Positions 1-10,920 are shown, numbered from the stretch's first letter. The stretch: 64,000 bases of DNA from Malaya genurostris (GCF_030247185.1 NC_080571.1:68982172-69046171); one strand, 5' to 3'. Program-made: numbers and translations. The notes: generated by a model not told the origin, from the letters alone.

Positions 1-533
1 TTATCCACCTAGTGGTGTGATGATGCTTTTCTCATATCACTTATATTTTCAAAACACATCACTAGAAGATTCTTCATGATTTGTGAAGATCGGTTTAATC
101 GTTGCTGAGAAATCGAAGTGAGTTCCGTTTTTGGAGCTTTACGTCACTATTACCGGTGCGTTCGGAAGCGGAAACCACCAACTAACAACTGAACTAGATG
201 AAAAAACCCCTTATGAAAAAGTCTTCATGAATTTGAATTTTTTTTCTAATCTCACTGTAATTCCGGGACCAGAAGTCGGATTGGGAAAAAAATTAAATAG
301 CGATTTATGGGAATCTGAGTTTGTGAAAATCAGTTTAGCCATCCCGAGTGACATTATTTGTCATATATACACGTACATACATACATACAAACACAGAAAT
401 TTGCACACAGAGACATTTGCTCAGTTCGTCGAGCTGAGTCGAATGGTATATGACATTCGCTCCTCCGGGCCTCGGTTCAAAAGTCGGTTTTCACAGTGAT
501 TGTATTGCCTTTCTATATAAGAAAGGCAAAAAT
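1..533 (-). repeat. Interspersed repeat family F1, copy 1
   Basis: This is one copy of the commonest repeat in the window, reading right to left. Its hallmarks are an AGAAAGGC-type end (about 520-533), a GTCGAGCTGAGTCGAATGG block (428-446) and a CACCTAGTGGTGTGATGATG end at the window start. Better copies lie at 29,975-30,466 and 39,190-39,440. The two ends carry short inverted TTTCTCATAT-like sequence, so a MITE or SINE-like origin is possible. Its 122-codon open frame has no recognisable product and is not treated as a gene. The left end may be cut by the window edge. Confidence 0.7.
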
Positions 534-1039
534 CTTTATATTTCACAAAACTATGCGAGTTTTTTCAGACCGATCAATTGAAAACCTGTATTTTTATAGA
601 TTTTTTTAAAATTATTTTCAAGTTGTATGGCAAATCTGGATAATCAAAGAGTAAGGGTAAAATACAGCCTAAAGTCTAAGTTACAATTACTGAACTTCTG
701 CAAATTCGATAATCAAAGAAAATTACCTGTCAAACCGCGACCAATTTGTAATTGCTTTAACAGGGTAAGCGTGTAAAATTTGTTCCCAAAAAGAATTCAA
801 GCTGGGCTAGAGGCAATTTTCCCAAAATTCAACTTTTTTTACTGCCATATTGACGAAGCTACCCATCATATTTTGTGTAGATGCTTCTGTGCTGTCAAAG
901 GGATACTCATTTTCTTGATATTTCATCGAAGGAATCAAGAAATTGTACAATATCTGTTTAGCATCAAAATTAGTTATTATTATATCTTCTATCGTTATTG
1001 ACGAGCTATTCAAATTTTATCAAGTTCAATTGAACCTGA
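534..1039. other. Unassigned AT-rich stretch
   Basis: I see no gene, RNA or bounded repeat here. Short open frames lie on both strands at 780-1013 but show no domain or coding signal. Confidence 0.4.
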
Positions 1040-1475
1040 TCAGGATCATTTCGCCGAAAGAGTCATTTCACCGAAAGCCTTTTCTTCGAAAGAGTCATTT
1101 CACCGAATGCCATTTCGCCGAAAGATTCATTTCGCCGAAAGAATAATTTCGCCGAAAAGGTCTTTTCGCCGAATCCTGCAATTGTTCTAATATCGTTATT
1201 GGAATTGATTTAAAATAAAAACAAATGAAAGATGATAGCGTTAACGCGCTCCTTTTGTTTACCTACAATTGTACTTTTGGAATAAATGACTGCGCCACAT
1301 CAACTATACAGAAGACATGATAATACAAAAATGTGATGCATTCAACATTACCCCTTCGGTGTAATGTTTTCAATTCGGCGAAATGACCCATTCGGTGAAA
1401 CGACTTTCGGCGCAATGACCAATTCGGCGAAATGGCATTCGGCGAAACGACTTTCGATTAAATGACCCGCTCCCG
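1040..1475. mobile_element. Foldback MITE with CGGCGAAA subrepeats, copy 1
   Basis: The left arm (about 1,044-1,180) is a run of imperfect TCATTTCGCCGAAAG units. The right arm (about 1,365-1,475) holds the same unit in reverse orientation (CATTCGGCGAAATGACC). The middle shares a GCGCCACATCA...TATACAG segment with a partial copy at 39,660-39,890. Inverted arms built of subrepeats and no coding frame indicate a non-autonomous DNA element. The exact ends and a target duplication were not resolved. Confidence 0.7.
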
Positions 1476-2230
1476 CATAAACTGCAAATATAATGTTCTT
1501 ACTTTAATATTACAATGAGAGAGTTGTTGCATTATAGACTTTGGGATAATAACTTTTGATATTTCAACTCTTATTTCAAACTAAATATTGTTAATTTCTA
1601 CCATTCAGATGTTTTGTTTTAATAATAAAACCTGCTATTGGTTTGCAACTCATTTCTATCCGGGTACGGTGATTTTATTGATTTTCCTTCTATTTGATTT
1701 TTGAAGCAACCGCTGCTCCGAAAAATTTGAGAAAAGATATGTTTTAAGCATGGTCGAGAATTCAAATTTTTTGGAGAATTCATTTTCTCACACTTCTGAT
1801 TTTGGTACAACTCTGGATTTTGACATAAAAATGAATAACTTGGACTGCACTGAGACTGTTGTGAGAATAAATCTATAATGTTCCACCTCGTACTTTAAAA
1901 AATCGTCCTTTTCTGCTGATACCTAGACATCGTGCTGTATATAAACAAAATAACCCGGTGGATAGATATTGTAGAACATCTTCATGAAACTAGTCGTATT
2001 TCTCGATTTTCATTTCCCGAACTCTAGATACCTATAAGTTAGCAATAAGACAATTTAATTAATTCAACAATACTTATATAATCATCTACGGTACGGTACA
2101 CACCGAGGATTGAAGTAAATATTTTTTTTTAATAACCAAATAATATTTGAATGAATTGAAGTGTTTCGGTTTCATTTTCTTCAAATGTGAACGACCACAA
2201 TAATTCATTTCTTCTGAAAAAATTAACCAT
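1476..2230. other. Unassigned stretch
   Basis: AT-rich DNA with no supported gene or element. The minus-strand open frame at 1,619-1,810 resembles nothing I recognise. Confidence 0.4.
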
Positions 2231-2345
2231 TTACCATGCGTTTCCATTGATGCACTACTTGAAGAAAGCGCATGGTGCTTAACTTTAGTAATTATGCATC
2301 ATACGTTTCCTTCTAACAGAACTTCATTGGAGACGCATGGTTGAT
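2231..2345. mobile_element. Palindromic MITE, CATGCGT family, copy 1
   Basis: About 115 bp that folds on itself. The left arm contains CCATGCGTTTCCATTGA and the right arm contains TCATTGGAGACGCATGGTTGA. A centre with GCATGGTGCTTAA and TTATGCATCAT also pairs. A better preserved copy is at 23,794-23,907 and a half copy at about 33,599-33,650. The element has no coding capacity. Confidence 0.75.
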
Positions 2346-2485
2346 TGGTTATCTTTTAAGGAAAACGCGTATATTGAGCTTTTCCACATAGATATGAAAC
2401 TTCAACGTATCCAAAAATTATTCATGTAACAGGTATACCACATTTGCTTTCTGGGACTCGCGTTTTCCTTTAGTTGTATTTATTG

Positions 2486-2498
2486 AAGAGTAGGATTA
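2486..2498. repeat. Target-site duplication, left, of the I-clade element
   Basis: The 13-bp sequence AAGAGTAGGATTA occurs here and again exactly at 10,921-10,933, flanking the retrotransposon. This length fits target-primed reverse transcription. The As at the right-hand junction could belong to the TAA tail, so its edge is uncertain by about 2 bp. Confidence 0.88.
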
Positions 2499-3170
2499 CA
2501 GTTCGTACCGAACACTCGTGACGATCGGACGCGGTACTTCGGCTCTGCCTTGTGAGTTATTTCTTCCAAGTGTTTTGGCCGTTTCTGGACAATCGCGACT
2601 TTAGTCAACAGATCACATTCTACCTACACCGTATCAGTGACATCCAGTGAATATTCCCAAAAAAGTGTTTTTGTTTTTTGCACTCTCGACAAGAAAGTGA
2701 TAAACCACGTGGCGCCATTCATTTGGCCGCCGCTGTGGGTACCCGGCCCGGGCTCAGCCTCCCGGACCTATTGATCCATTGTGTAAATCCAATCGATAGT
2801 GCCTAAACGAACCAGCAATTTGACAAACCACGTGCTTTTCGTTTATCAGACTCGTGCTCATCTACCCTAAAACAAGTCGGTAGCCATTTTGCCTACATCT
2901 TGATTGTGACAGTGTTAGTGTAGTGGCATCTTTCGGTAAACTCTGCGACAGTGTAACTCAGCAACGATATAGAGCATTAGCAAAGCGGATAGCTTGCTGT
3001 CCTCCTCCGCCCTGACGTGATCGACGAACAGACCATCTCGTCACAGCGGTGAGAGTAATTTTTCTTTATCTTCTTAACCATTATTTATTTATAACCTCTT
3101 TTACTCCAATTATATCACATAATTAATCCGACCACCAAAACTGCCGTCTCTCTTATTTCCTTGAATAAGA
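2499..3170 (+). promoter_or_regulatory. 5' leader and probable internal promoter of the I-clade element
   Basis: This is the 672-bp non-coding stretch between the left target duplication and ORF1. I-type elements are transcribed from a TATA-less internal promoter near the first base, and a TATA box is not evident here either. Promoter function is inferred from the family. Confidence 0.55.
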
Positions 3171-4694
3171 ATGCCGGGGCCTGACCCTCCGGGGGGAGGC
3201 TCGTCATCCCGCCCTAGTATGCCACCACTCTCTTCTCAAATATCTATACCTCTCCCTCTCTGCCAGTCGTTGCCAGAATTCATGAACTCTGGAGACGAAA
3301 TCGATAAACAAACTTTGTTATTACGAGCGGTTGCCCGAGATGGTGTGGCGGAGCCTCGGCTACCCGCCAATCCATTTCTTATTATGAAGAGTGTGCAGAG
3401 CGTATTAGGCATTGATCCAGTTAAGGTGATCACGGCCTCAAAAGAGGCTCGTGGATCCCGGTACGTACTAAAAACGACTTCGAGAAAAGCCTACTGCGCT
3501 TTGCTCGGTCTGAAGCAATTGATTGATGGTCAAGCGGTGGAAGTCATGCCCCACCCCACCCTGAACGTGGTGCAAGGCGTTATTTATGACCGCGATACGA
3601 TCGACACCGGAACAGATGTACTTTGTAACGAACTCAAAACGCAAAACGTTTGTGGAGTTCGGAGAATTACAAAGCGTAAAGACGGTGCTACAATCAATAC
3701 CCCTCTTCTCGTTCTTTCCTTTTCTGGGTCCTTCTTACCAGAATTTATATATATCGGCCTTGTCAGGACGTCAGTGCGTCCATACTATCCATCTCCCATG
3801 CTCTGCTACCAGTGTGGTAGGTTCGGGCATGGTAGTAGATCCTGTCCCAACAAGCAGACATGCCTCTCCTGCGGTCTTGAGCACGAGATCACCGAGGATG
3901 GTTCATGCCCGAACCCCCCGAGGTGCTTGAACTGCGAAGGGGACTATTCTGCCCGCTCTAGGCGCTGCCCTAAGTATCTGGAAGAAGAGGCTCTTGTTAA
4001 GCTCAAGGTTGACCGTGGCATATCTTTTCCGGAAGCTAGGCAACTAATGCGATCCAGCCAGCCCAGTAGCTCATACGCTGACCAACTAAAAAACAGGCTA
4101 TCTGGGAACAACGATGAAAAAGATCGCACAATTGCACTTCTCCGCGAAGAAATCGTACGTTTGCGTGCAGAAAAGCGGGAAAATTCCACCAACAGCAAGG
4201 ATAATAAAGACCCAGAAATCCAGCTTCTGAAAGAAGCTTTGAGCGAAGCCACTAAGCAGATCCAGGCGATGCGAGAGCAAATACAAACTCTTTTGATGGA
4301 GAAATCCGTCCACCATGTAGAGGTACCCTTGTCAAGAAAAAGCAGCAGCGGTTCTCCTCCTCCAAAAGTGGCCAACCAAGGCAAAAAAGCCACTCTCCAC
4401 AACACCAACACCTCAACCAGCCCTGGAGCGGCAGAACTCCCCCGCAAAGGAAGATCCGGTGAGAGAGCAACAAGCCCAACGCCTCCACATTCTAGTGGTA
4501 GTAGCAAAAAAAGCGAGAAAAGATCGAAAAATCCAAAAAACACCAGCACACGTCAAGAAACTGCACCTCCAGACCCGACCGATTTTGACTTACCATCTTC
4601 TGACTCCTTTCGATCCGACAGTCTATTTTCAAGCTCGAGCGAAGAATCAATGGTTATCGACTCAGCACAGGTCGACAGTGTCAACATCTCCTAA
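3171..4694 (+). CDS. ORF1, gag-like nucleic-acid-binding protein of the I-clade element
   Basis: This 507-codon frame encodes the RNA-binding chaperone that coats the retrotransposon RNA. A Pro/Ser-rich start is followed by an RRM-like region (about residues 60-190, assigned by position rather than motif). Three consecutive cysteine knuckles follow at about residues 211-265: CYQCGRFGHGSRSC, a second with CLSC...H...C, and a third (CLNCEGDYSARSRRC) in which the usual histidine is tyrosine. Residues about 310-375 are charged and heptad-like (probable coiled coil). The tail is Ser/Pro/Lys-rich. The ATG at 3,171 is the first in frame after the leader. ORF2 begins 58 bp after the stop. The frame has no disruption. 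Confidence 0.9.
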   Translation: MPGPDPPGGGSSSRPSMPPLSSQISIPLPLCQSLPEFMNSGDEIDKQTLLLRAVARDGVAEPRLPANPFLIMKSVQSVLGIDPVKVITASKEARGSRYVLKTTSRKAYCALLGLKQLIDGQAVEVMPHPTLNVVQGVIYDRDTIDTGTDVLCNELKTQNVCGVRRITKRKDGATINTPLLVLSFSGSFLPEFIYIGLVRTSVRPYYPSPMLCYQCGRFGHGSRSCPNKQTCLSCGLEHEITEDGSCPNPPRCLNCEGDYSARSRRCPKYLEEEALVKLKVDRGISFPEARQLMRSSQPSSSYADQLKNRLSGNNDEKDRTIALLREEIVRLRAEKRENSTNSKDNKDPEIQLLKEALSEATKQIQAMREQIQTLLMEKSVHHVEVPLSRKSSSGSPPPKVANQGKKATLHNTNTSTSPGAAELPRKGRSGERATSPTPPHSSGSSKKSEKRSKNPKNTSTRQETAPPDPTDFDLPSSDSFRSDSLFSSSSEESMVIDSAQVDSVNIS

Positions 4695-7600
4695 AGAGAC
4701 AAACATATTTCTCAGCAATATCTCTAAATATAACAACAGCCCCTGTAATGAAATGACCGAAGCGGAATCAACTCGGAGATCTCCCGGCCAGGCTTTCGCG
4801 TCCATCACTCATCATTCTTTCTTTCAACGTTCACAGTCTAATATACTAACCCTTCCTTCCACTACCATACCCCTCTTTAGTAGCCTAACATCCACTCAAT
4901 ATAACACCACCTCTCAACACCAAGACGACCCAGTGACTTCCCCAGCGCCCCTCGATAGTTGCGCCGTGGAAGTGCAAGCGGGTCGCTCGCGGGTTCCCTC
5001 TACCGTCCACTCTCAAGCTTGTACAACAATCCTCACCAGTCAACCGCTCGATGTCCGCTGTCCTTCGTCTGCCCCCCCACCAGTTTCGGTGGGCCTCCGG
5101 GTCCAGGAAGGGGCAGCGGTCCCATCATTTTCAAATAAAACAAACACCTTCCACCCTGTCCGCTCGGATCCGTGCTCCAGCCCCATCCCCGGCTGTTCAT
5201 GGCACCCCTCGAGATGCTGTTATAAGCACAATCCACCACCATCTACAGCCAGCTTCCCACAGCCAAATGGACGGAAACTGAAATCCCCCCGCGACCCGTC
5301 CCCTAAGGAACCAGCAATCCCGTGTCCTCCCGTTCTCAATCCTTCCCTTACTGCCGACCTCCCTTCATACAACCCACAATCGGCAGAAGCATTTCCTCCC
5401 CCCTCTCCCATACAATCTTACGTCAGTAATTGTTCGTCCTCTTCTGACTCCGTCTCCCTGTCGAATAGGACTACGTTGGCCATCCAATGGAATGTCAACG
5501 GGCTCAGCCATTCCCTTGGTGACCTTCAGTATCTTATAGCCCTTCACAATCCGATGATAATAGCACTCCAGGAAACACACATACGCCAATCTACTAACCC
5601 ATCTTCGTGGCTTAATCATCGTTACATCTGGAGCGCCGCCACCGGAAACAACTTGTATCAAACGATCGGCCTGGCAGTTAGGGCGGACATCCCTTCGGAT
5701 CCCTGCCCTATCAAAACTGAACTAATCGCTATAGCTATGAAGATACAGCTCCCGATCCCCTGCACCGTTGTGTCCGTTTACATCCCAAAAGAAGTTAGAA
5801 ATGTGGGAAAGAAGTTGAAGGAACTCTTCCAGCAACTTCGACCCTCCTTCCTTGTTTTGGGTGACTTCAACGCTCACCCCAGTGCATGGGGATCCAGGAA
5901 AAACAGCCACCGTGGAGGGGAAATCTTGCATGCGATCGTAGAGTGTGAGGCAATAGTAATGAATGATGGCAGCCCCACCTTTTTCAGGGGGCGGTACCAG
6001 TCGGCCATTGATCTGTCCGTGGTATCACGGGGTCTGGTTAGCTCGTGCAGCTGGTCCACGTGGACGGACACGGGAAGCAGCGACCATGTACCCATTCTCA
6101 TTTCACTAGACGCGTGTCAACCCCTCACCACTCGACGTCGCAGATGGATCCTCCAACGAGCCGATTGGAAGGGCTATGAGTCCTCTATCGAGGACCGGAT
6201 TTACCCAGATTCCGATCTCTCCCTAGAGGAGCTCGAAGAAATTATACTCGGCGCAGCAGAAGATAATATTCCTCGATCCAGTGGAAAACCGCCCAAACGA
6301 GCGGTTCACTGGTGGTCCGCCGATGTATCTACAGTGGTCAAAGCCCGCAGAAAAGCACTGCGGGCCTTACGGAAATCCCCCCTTGATCACCCCTCCAGAG
6401 ATGCAAAGGCGCAAGAATTTCGTCGCCTAAGGAATCTCTCCAGAGAAACTATCACCAAAGCTAAAGTGGATAGCTGGAATAGATTTCTCGACGGCATCTC
6501 CGCGGACTCCTCCTCAGCAGAATTGTGGAGAAGGGTAAACACACTTAGAGGAAAACGTAGGCAAAAGGGCTTCTCCCTTGAAATTAATGGCAGATTCACT
6601 TCCAATCCAGGAGATATCGCCGACCACCTCGGGCGTTATTTCGAATCCTTGTCGGCTGACACGGCGCTACCAGTGACATTCCAAATTTTACTTCGGAACG
6701 CCCAGCGCTCTCATGTGTCAATCCCACCTGGATCAAACGAGGTTTGGAACAGACTTTTTTCCTCGGAGGAACTCAACTTCGCTTTAAGCTCCGCAAAAGG
6801 AAAATCGACCGGCCCGGACAACATTAACTATGATATGCTCCGACATCTTCCTCCTAAAGGTCGCATTGCCCTACTAAACCTATTCAACCAAGTCTGGTCT
6901 ATTGGGACAATTCCTGCTAATTGGAAAACAGCCCATACTGTTCCTATTCCCAAAGGTTGCGCTGGCTCGTTCGTCGCCAACAACTTCCGTCCAATTAGCC
7001 TCCTCTCGTGTATGGGTAAAACACTCGAGAGGCTAGTAAACCGACGCCTCGTTTCATTTCTCGAAGAGCGCAGTTTACTAGACCACAGGCAATTCGGATT
7101 TCGTCAAGGTAAAGGAACCGGAGCCCACCTTGCTTCGCTGTGCAATACCATCCACAGAGGAATCAACGAAGGGCAACACGTTGACGCGCTATGTATAGAC
7201 TTAGCAAAAGCCTATAACACAGTCAATCGGGAAGGGGTCCTTCGACAACTGGTTGACTGGGGCATCAACGGGCGAATGGGTGTCTTTTTGCAAGATTTTC
7301 TCAAGGAAAGGAACTTCAAAGTTTGCATAGGTGGATCCTTATCACAAACATTCGCTGAACAAAACGGGGTCCCTCAAGGTTCGGTGTTGTCCGTAACCTT
7401 ATTCCTCGTGGGGATGAACTCCATATTCAGTTGTTTACCAAAAGGCATATTCATCTTCGTATATGCCGACGACATTGTGATCCTCGTCATTGGTAAATCC
7501 CGTAAAAGAATAAGAAGAAAAATCCAACAGACGGCGAGAGCAATCCACCAATGGGCAGAGAGTGTTGGATTCAATATCGCTCCTAGCAAATGCTCCCTCT

Positions 7601-7856
7601 CGCACTTCTGTCGGGAATCTCACCGCAACACTAACTCTCCGGTCTCGATTGGAACGGTCATCGTACCGTTTGTGAAATGCCCTAGAATACTCGGCGTCGT
7701 TTTCGATCGAAACCTAGACTTCACAAACCACTTTGGCCAAGTAAAAAAAGACTGCCAATCTAGATTAAGACTAATTCAGACCGTGGTAATTTGAAGGGGA
7801 AAAAGCTTGCTTTTACCCCCAAGTTTATGCTAGGTGCACATAACCATTTTCTTAAG

Positions 7857-7945
7857 TTTACGTTTCGTCTTCGACTCATCAGTGCGTCAGCAGATTATGC
7901 TGACGCAAATCCCCGGATCAACATAATCCGCTGAGCAGACGTAAA
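7857..7945 (-). ncRNA. Hammerhead ribozyme 1 of the array
   Basis: The structure is read on the minus strand from 7,945 down. Helix III 3' strand TTTAC and cleavage triplet GTC come first; cleavage would fall between 7,938 and 7,937. Helix I follows: TGC with GCA, an internal loop, then GCGGATTATG with CATAATCTGC and a 22-nt terminal loop. Next are CTGATGA (7,882-7,876), helix II GTC-GAA-GAC (7,875-7,867), GAAA (7,866-7,863) and helix III CGTAAA (7,862-7,857), which pairs with TTTACG. Every conserved core position of the hammerhead family is present, and helix III is the open helix (type III topology). Self-cleavage is predicted, not shown. Confidence 0.9.
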
Positions 7946-8121
7946 GTTAATGCTATTTGCAAGACACTTTTTTTTGTACACATGAAGTGTAACGTCTAAC
8001 CTGACGTCTCGAACGAAACAAGTTTCGGCTTACTGGCCGTACAGATTGTGGTAATTTGAAGGGGAAAAAGCTTGCTTTTACCCCCAAGTTTATGCTAGGT
8101 GCACATAACCATTTTCTTAAG

Positions 8122-8210
8122 TTTACGTTTCGTCTTCGACTCATCAGTGCGTCAGCAGATTATGCTGACGCAAACCCCCGGATCAACATAATCCGCTGAG
8201 CAGACGTAAA
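8122..8210 (-). ncRNA. Hammerhead ribozyme 2 of the array
   Basis: Same structure as ribozyme 1, offset by exactly 265 bp, with the core, all helices and the GTC site intact. A predicted cut here and in the neighbouring unit would release a 265-nt RNA monomer with 5'-hydroxyl and cyclic-phosphate ends, the form expected of a circularisable retrozyme RNA. Confidence 0.9.
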
Positions 8211-8386
8211 GTTAATGCTATTTGCAAGACACTTTTTTTTGTACACATGAAGTGTAACGTCTAACCTGACGTCTCGAACGAAACAAGTTTCGGCTTACTG
8301 GCCGTACAGATTGTGGTAATTTGAAGGGGAAAAAGCTTGCTTTTACCCCCAAGTTTATGCTAGGTGCACATAACCATTTTCTTAAG

Positions 8387-8475
8387 TTTACGTTTCGTCT
8401 TCGACTCATCAGTGCGTCAGCAGATTATGCTGAAGCAAACCCCCGGATCAACATAATCCGCTGAGCAGACGTAAA
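8387..8475 (-). ncRNA. Hammerhead ribozyme 3 of the array
   Basis: Third complete copy, offset by 530 bp from the first. It differs in the loop region of helix I (GAAGC for GACGC on the plus strand, about 8,431), outside the catalytic core and the paired stem. This is the first complete ribozyme encountered by minus-strand transcription. Confidence 0.9.
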
Positions 8476-8651
8476 GTTAATGCTATTTGCAAGACACTTT
8501 TTTTTGTACACATGAAGTGTAACGTCTAACCTGACGTCTCGAACGAAACAAGTTTCGGCTTACTGGCCGTACAGATTGTGGTAATTTGAAGGGGAAAAAG
8601 CTTGCTTTTACCCCCAAGTTTATGCTAGGTGCACATAACCATTTTCTTAAG

Positions 8652-8680
8652 TTTACGTTTCGTCTTCGACTCATCAGTGC
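8652..8680 (-). ncRNA. Partial hammerhead (core without cleavage strand)
   Basis: The truncated fourth unit keeps GCA, CTGATGA, helix II and GAAAC followed by TAAA. It lacks the upstream strand with the GTC site, because the array ends here against ORF2 sequence. It could cleave only in trans. Confidence 0.85.
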
Positions 8681-9968
8681 CATTAGTGCGGGGCACCCCC
8701 AGTGGAACCGCCAACAGGGGATAAACATAGCCAAGTCCCTAATTTGGAGTCGTATTTACTACGGGATAGAGGCGACGGCTGTAAGCATGGAAACCCTGCT
8801 CAGGGTTTTGGGCCCTACTTACAACAGAGCCGTCAGATACGCCTCAAACTTGCTCCCAAGTACCCCAGCAACAGCCGCCTGCGTAGAGTCGGGTTTGCTC
8901 CCATTCCGCTGGTTTTCGGCTTGGATCATCCTCCGCAGATCTCTGGGCTACCTAGAACGAACCACTGGAAAAGACTGTCTTCTACTGCAAATGGCTCAGT
9001 CGCTGTACAGGAGTTTCACCGGGAAAAACATCCCGAAACTGGCACGCCTATACCGAGTTTGGATGAGACCATGGTACCAACCAGACCTTCCCAAAATCGA
9101 AACTTCCCTGGCACAATCCCTAGGGGCCAGACCTCTCCCAGCAGCAGCGAAAAGCAGCTTTCTCCAGTTAACCTCCGACAGGTTTAGAGGCATTGCCTCT
9201 TTCTATACTGACGGATCGCGAACAAGCACTGGCACCGGGCTCGGTGTATGGGGACCCAACACCTCCATACACCGTAGTCTACCACCCTCTTGCTCGGTGT
9301 TCTCGGCGGAAGCCGCAGCCATACTTGAATGCCTTAAAGTCATCCCCCCGGGATCCGAGGCGGTGATCTTCTCCGATTCCTTAGCAGTAATCACTGCTCT
9401 GGAGACTGGAAGATCCAGACACCCATATGTCCAGGCCATCGAGGCAAACTGTGGCAGCAACGTCACAGTATGCTGGATTCCTGGACATAGCGGGATCCCG
9501 GGTAACGAAGAGGCAGACTTACTCGCGGCTATGGGCAGGAAAAGCCTTCGGATGAGATCCGCAGTGCCGTCAACCGACATTCTAACTGACTTTAGAACCA
9601 AGCTCACGGATAACTTCGTACGGCACTGGCGATCATCCGGGGGCCTCCTGCCCAAGATTAAGGGGGATCTGTCCAAATGGACGGATCGCACCGACCGCCG
9701 GGAACAACGAGTCCTCTCACGGCTACGCACGGGTCATACACGCCTCACCCATCAGCATTACATCTCGAGGCATCCACCACCTATGTGCTCCACTTGCAGC
9801 ACACCGCTCACAGTGGAGCACATACTAGTCAACTGCCCGGAATTTCACAACCTCCGTGTACAGTATGACATCAAAAACTCTATAAGAAACATCTTATCGA
9901 ATGACCCGGTAGCCGAAATTACCCTCATCAACTTCTTAAAAGACGCCAACCTCTTCCACACCCTATAA

Positions 9969-10920
9969 ACCCTGCCCTGATCCTCTCCCTTCTATCAAAC
10001 TACATGGTATACAGACTCACCTACAATCCCTAATAACCCTGAGACCCAAAAAAACATTTTGAATATCGCTTAGCTCGAACCAGAAAACATCAGCTCTCTC
10101 TTACACTAGAAACGCCACCCAATGCACCCGGCTTATCATCGTGATCCAAGCACCTGCGCACTAGCACCACGTTCCGCTCGCCCGCCACTTCATCTCGGCA
10201 GTCGCTTAAACAAAACGAAAAAAAAACATATTGCTTTTGTCTCCAGACTCGGCTTTAACATCCGCTCGTCTCCCCACTCTTTATTGGTTCGCCACCTCAG
10301 CCGCAGAACTAATTCGATCTTTTCTAGGCCCGACGGTCACCTCTGCCAGTTTTCCCCTACCCTCGTCTGTCAGTAAAAGTAACACTATATACCGCCATTA
10401 AAACAAAACATTTCTCTCACGCTCTTCTCCTTTAAACTTTTCTCAAATCTCACCATCGAACAAACCGAGGGGCCGATGACATTTGACCCAACGAAATCTT
10501 GGACACCATCGCCATCGGATCCGAATCTTCACCGCGGGCCATCCGCTGGGGTAGGTCCCCAGGGATGTTCTCCGCGGCCCAATATCAACTAGAAACACCA
10601 TCGCTGCGCACCATACGCAGAGCTCAAACAATAACAACAGAAGGAACATCAAAACCAGGGGTCATCCACTGGAATATCCGGTCTAACACCTCATCAGAAC
10701 CAAGGACCGAAAACACCGGCTGGTTGGACCCGCAAGGACGCTATCCGCGGCCCGTACCGGTACTCTTTTCATCGAATTTTCGCTTCCTAGTTTAAACTGA
10801 AAAAAAAAAAAACACACACAATTTTTTATTTTTAATGACATGTAATTACAATTCTCGTTTCCCCCCGGTGAACGACCAAAAGGTTAAAGCCGGGGTAAAA
10901 TAAATGATATTAATAATAAT
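9969..10920 (+). other. 3' leader and TAA-rich tail of the I-clade element
   Basis: Non-coding region after the ORF2 stop. It is relatively GC-rich to about 10,790, then has an A-rich run (about 10,799-10,812), and ends in GGGGTAAAATAAATGATA and TAATAATAAT. A short TAA-type tail rather than poly(A) is typical of I elements. Confidence 0.75.

Larger units (their letters stand above)
7783..8681 (-). mobile_element. Tandem hammerhead-ribozyme repeat array (retrozyme-like insertion)
   Basis: Three copies of a 265-bp unit start at 7,783, 8,048 and 8,313. A 104-bp partial fourth copy (8,578-8,681) follows. If A is the first 104 bp and B the other 161 bp, the insert is A(BA)3. The copies are nearly identical; I see differences such as GCAAATCC against GCAAACCC, and GACGC against GAAGC in copy 3. 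Amplification is therefore recent. Each B-A junction read on the minus strand forms a complete hammerhead ribozyme. Tandem 150-450-bp units with such ribozymes are the hallmark of retrozymes. The insert has no coding frame of note. No target duplication longer than 1 bp is visible. Confidence 0.85.
4753..9968 (+). pseudogene. ORF2 polyprotein (endonuclease, reverse transcriptase, RNase H), split by an 899-bp insertion
   Basis: This frame encodes the enzyme that nicks target DNA and reverse-transcribes the element. The frame is open from 4,459, but the first ATG after the ORF1 stop is 4,753. Endonuclease motifs seen are IQWNVNGL, LQETH, LGDFNAHP and SSDHVPI. Reverse transcriptase motifs are FRPISLLS, QFGFRQGKGT, CIDLAKAYNTV (the metal-binding D is kept; the usual second D of this motif is N), GVPQGSVLS and YADD. 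After the insertion come RNase H motifs: YTDGS, SAEAAAI, FSDSLAV and PGHSGIPGNEEAD. A C-terminal CSTC...H...C cluster follows. The frame stops at once inside the insertion (7,792-7,794). Removing 7,783-8,681 brings both halves into one frame of about 1,438 residues. No other stop or frameshift is visible. Confidence 0.9.
2499..10920 (+). mobile_element. Full-length I-clade non-LTR retrotransposon, interrupted by a ribozyme array
   Basis: An 8.4-kb element (about 7.5 kb without the 899-bp insertion). In order it has a 5' leader, a gag-like ORF1 with zinc knuckles, an ORF2 with endonuclease, reverse transcriptase and RNase H domains, a 3' leader of about 950 bp and a TAA-rich tail (TTAATAATAAT). 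It is flanked by a 13-bp target duplication, so the 5' end is not truncated. An RNase H domain, CCHC knuckles and a TAA tail fit the I clade; related RNase H-bearing clades such as Loner or Outcast cannot be excluded. ORF1 and, apart from the insertion, ORF2 are open throughout, so the copy was probably competent when it integrated. Confidence 0.9.

Noticed and set aside
3944..4549. 201-codon minus-strand frame opposite ORF1
   Set aside because: It is antisense shadow of the zinc-knuckle ORF1, whose motifs are clear on the plus strand.
8255..8290. Second hammerhead-like string on the plus strand (CTGACG...GAACGAAAC)
   Set aside because: The core would need GA after CTGAC; it reads GT, and no cleavage strand pairs. 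Chance similarity.
7783..8681. CRISPR array
   Set aside because: The units are near-identical over their full 265 bp with no variable spacers, and the genome is eukaryotic.
7953..8734. Repeated 63-codon minus-strand frames (MSRRRNVNLRKW...) in the tandem array
   Set aside because: They overlap the ribozyme core and exist only because the 265-bp unit lacks stops there. No domain or coding bias.
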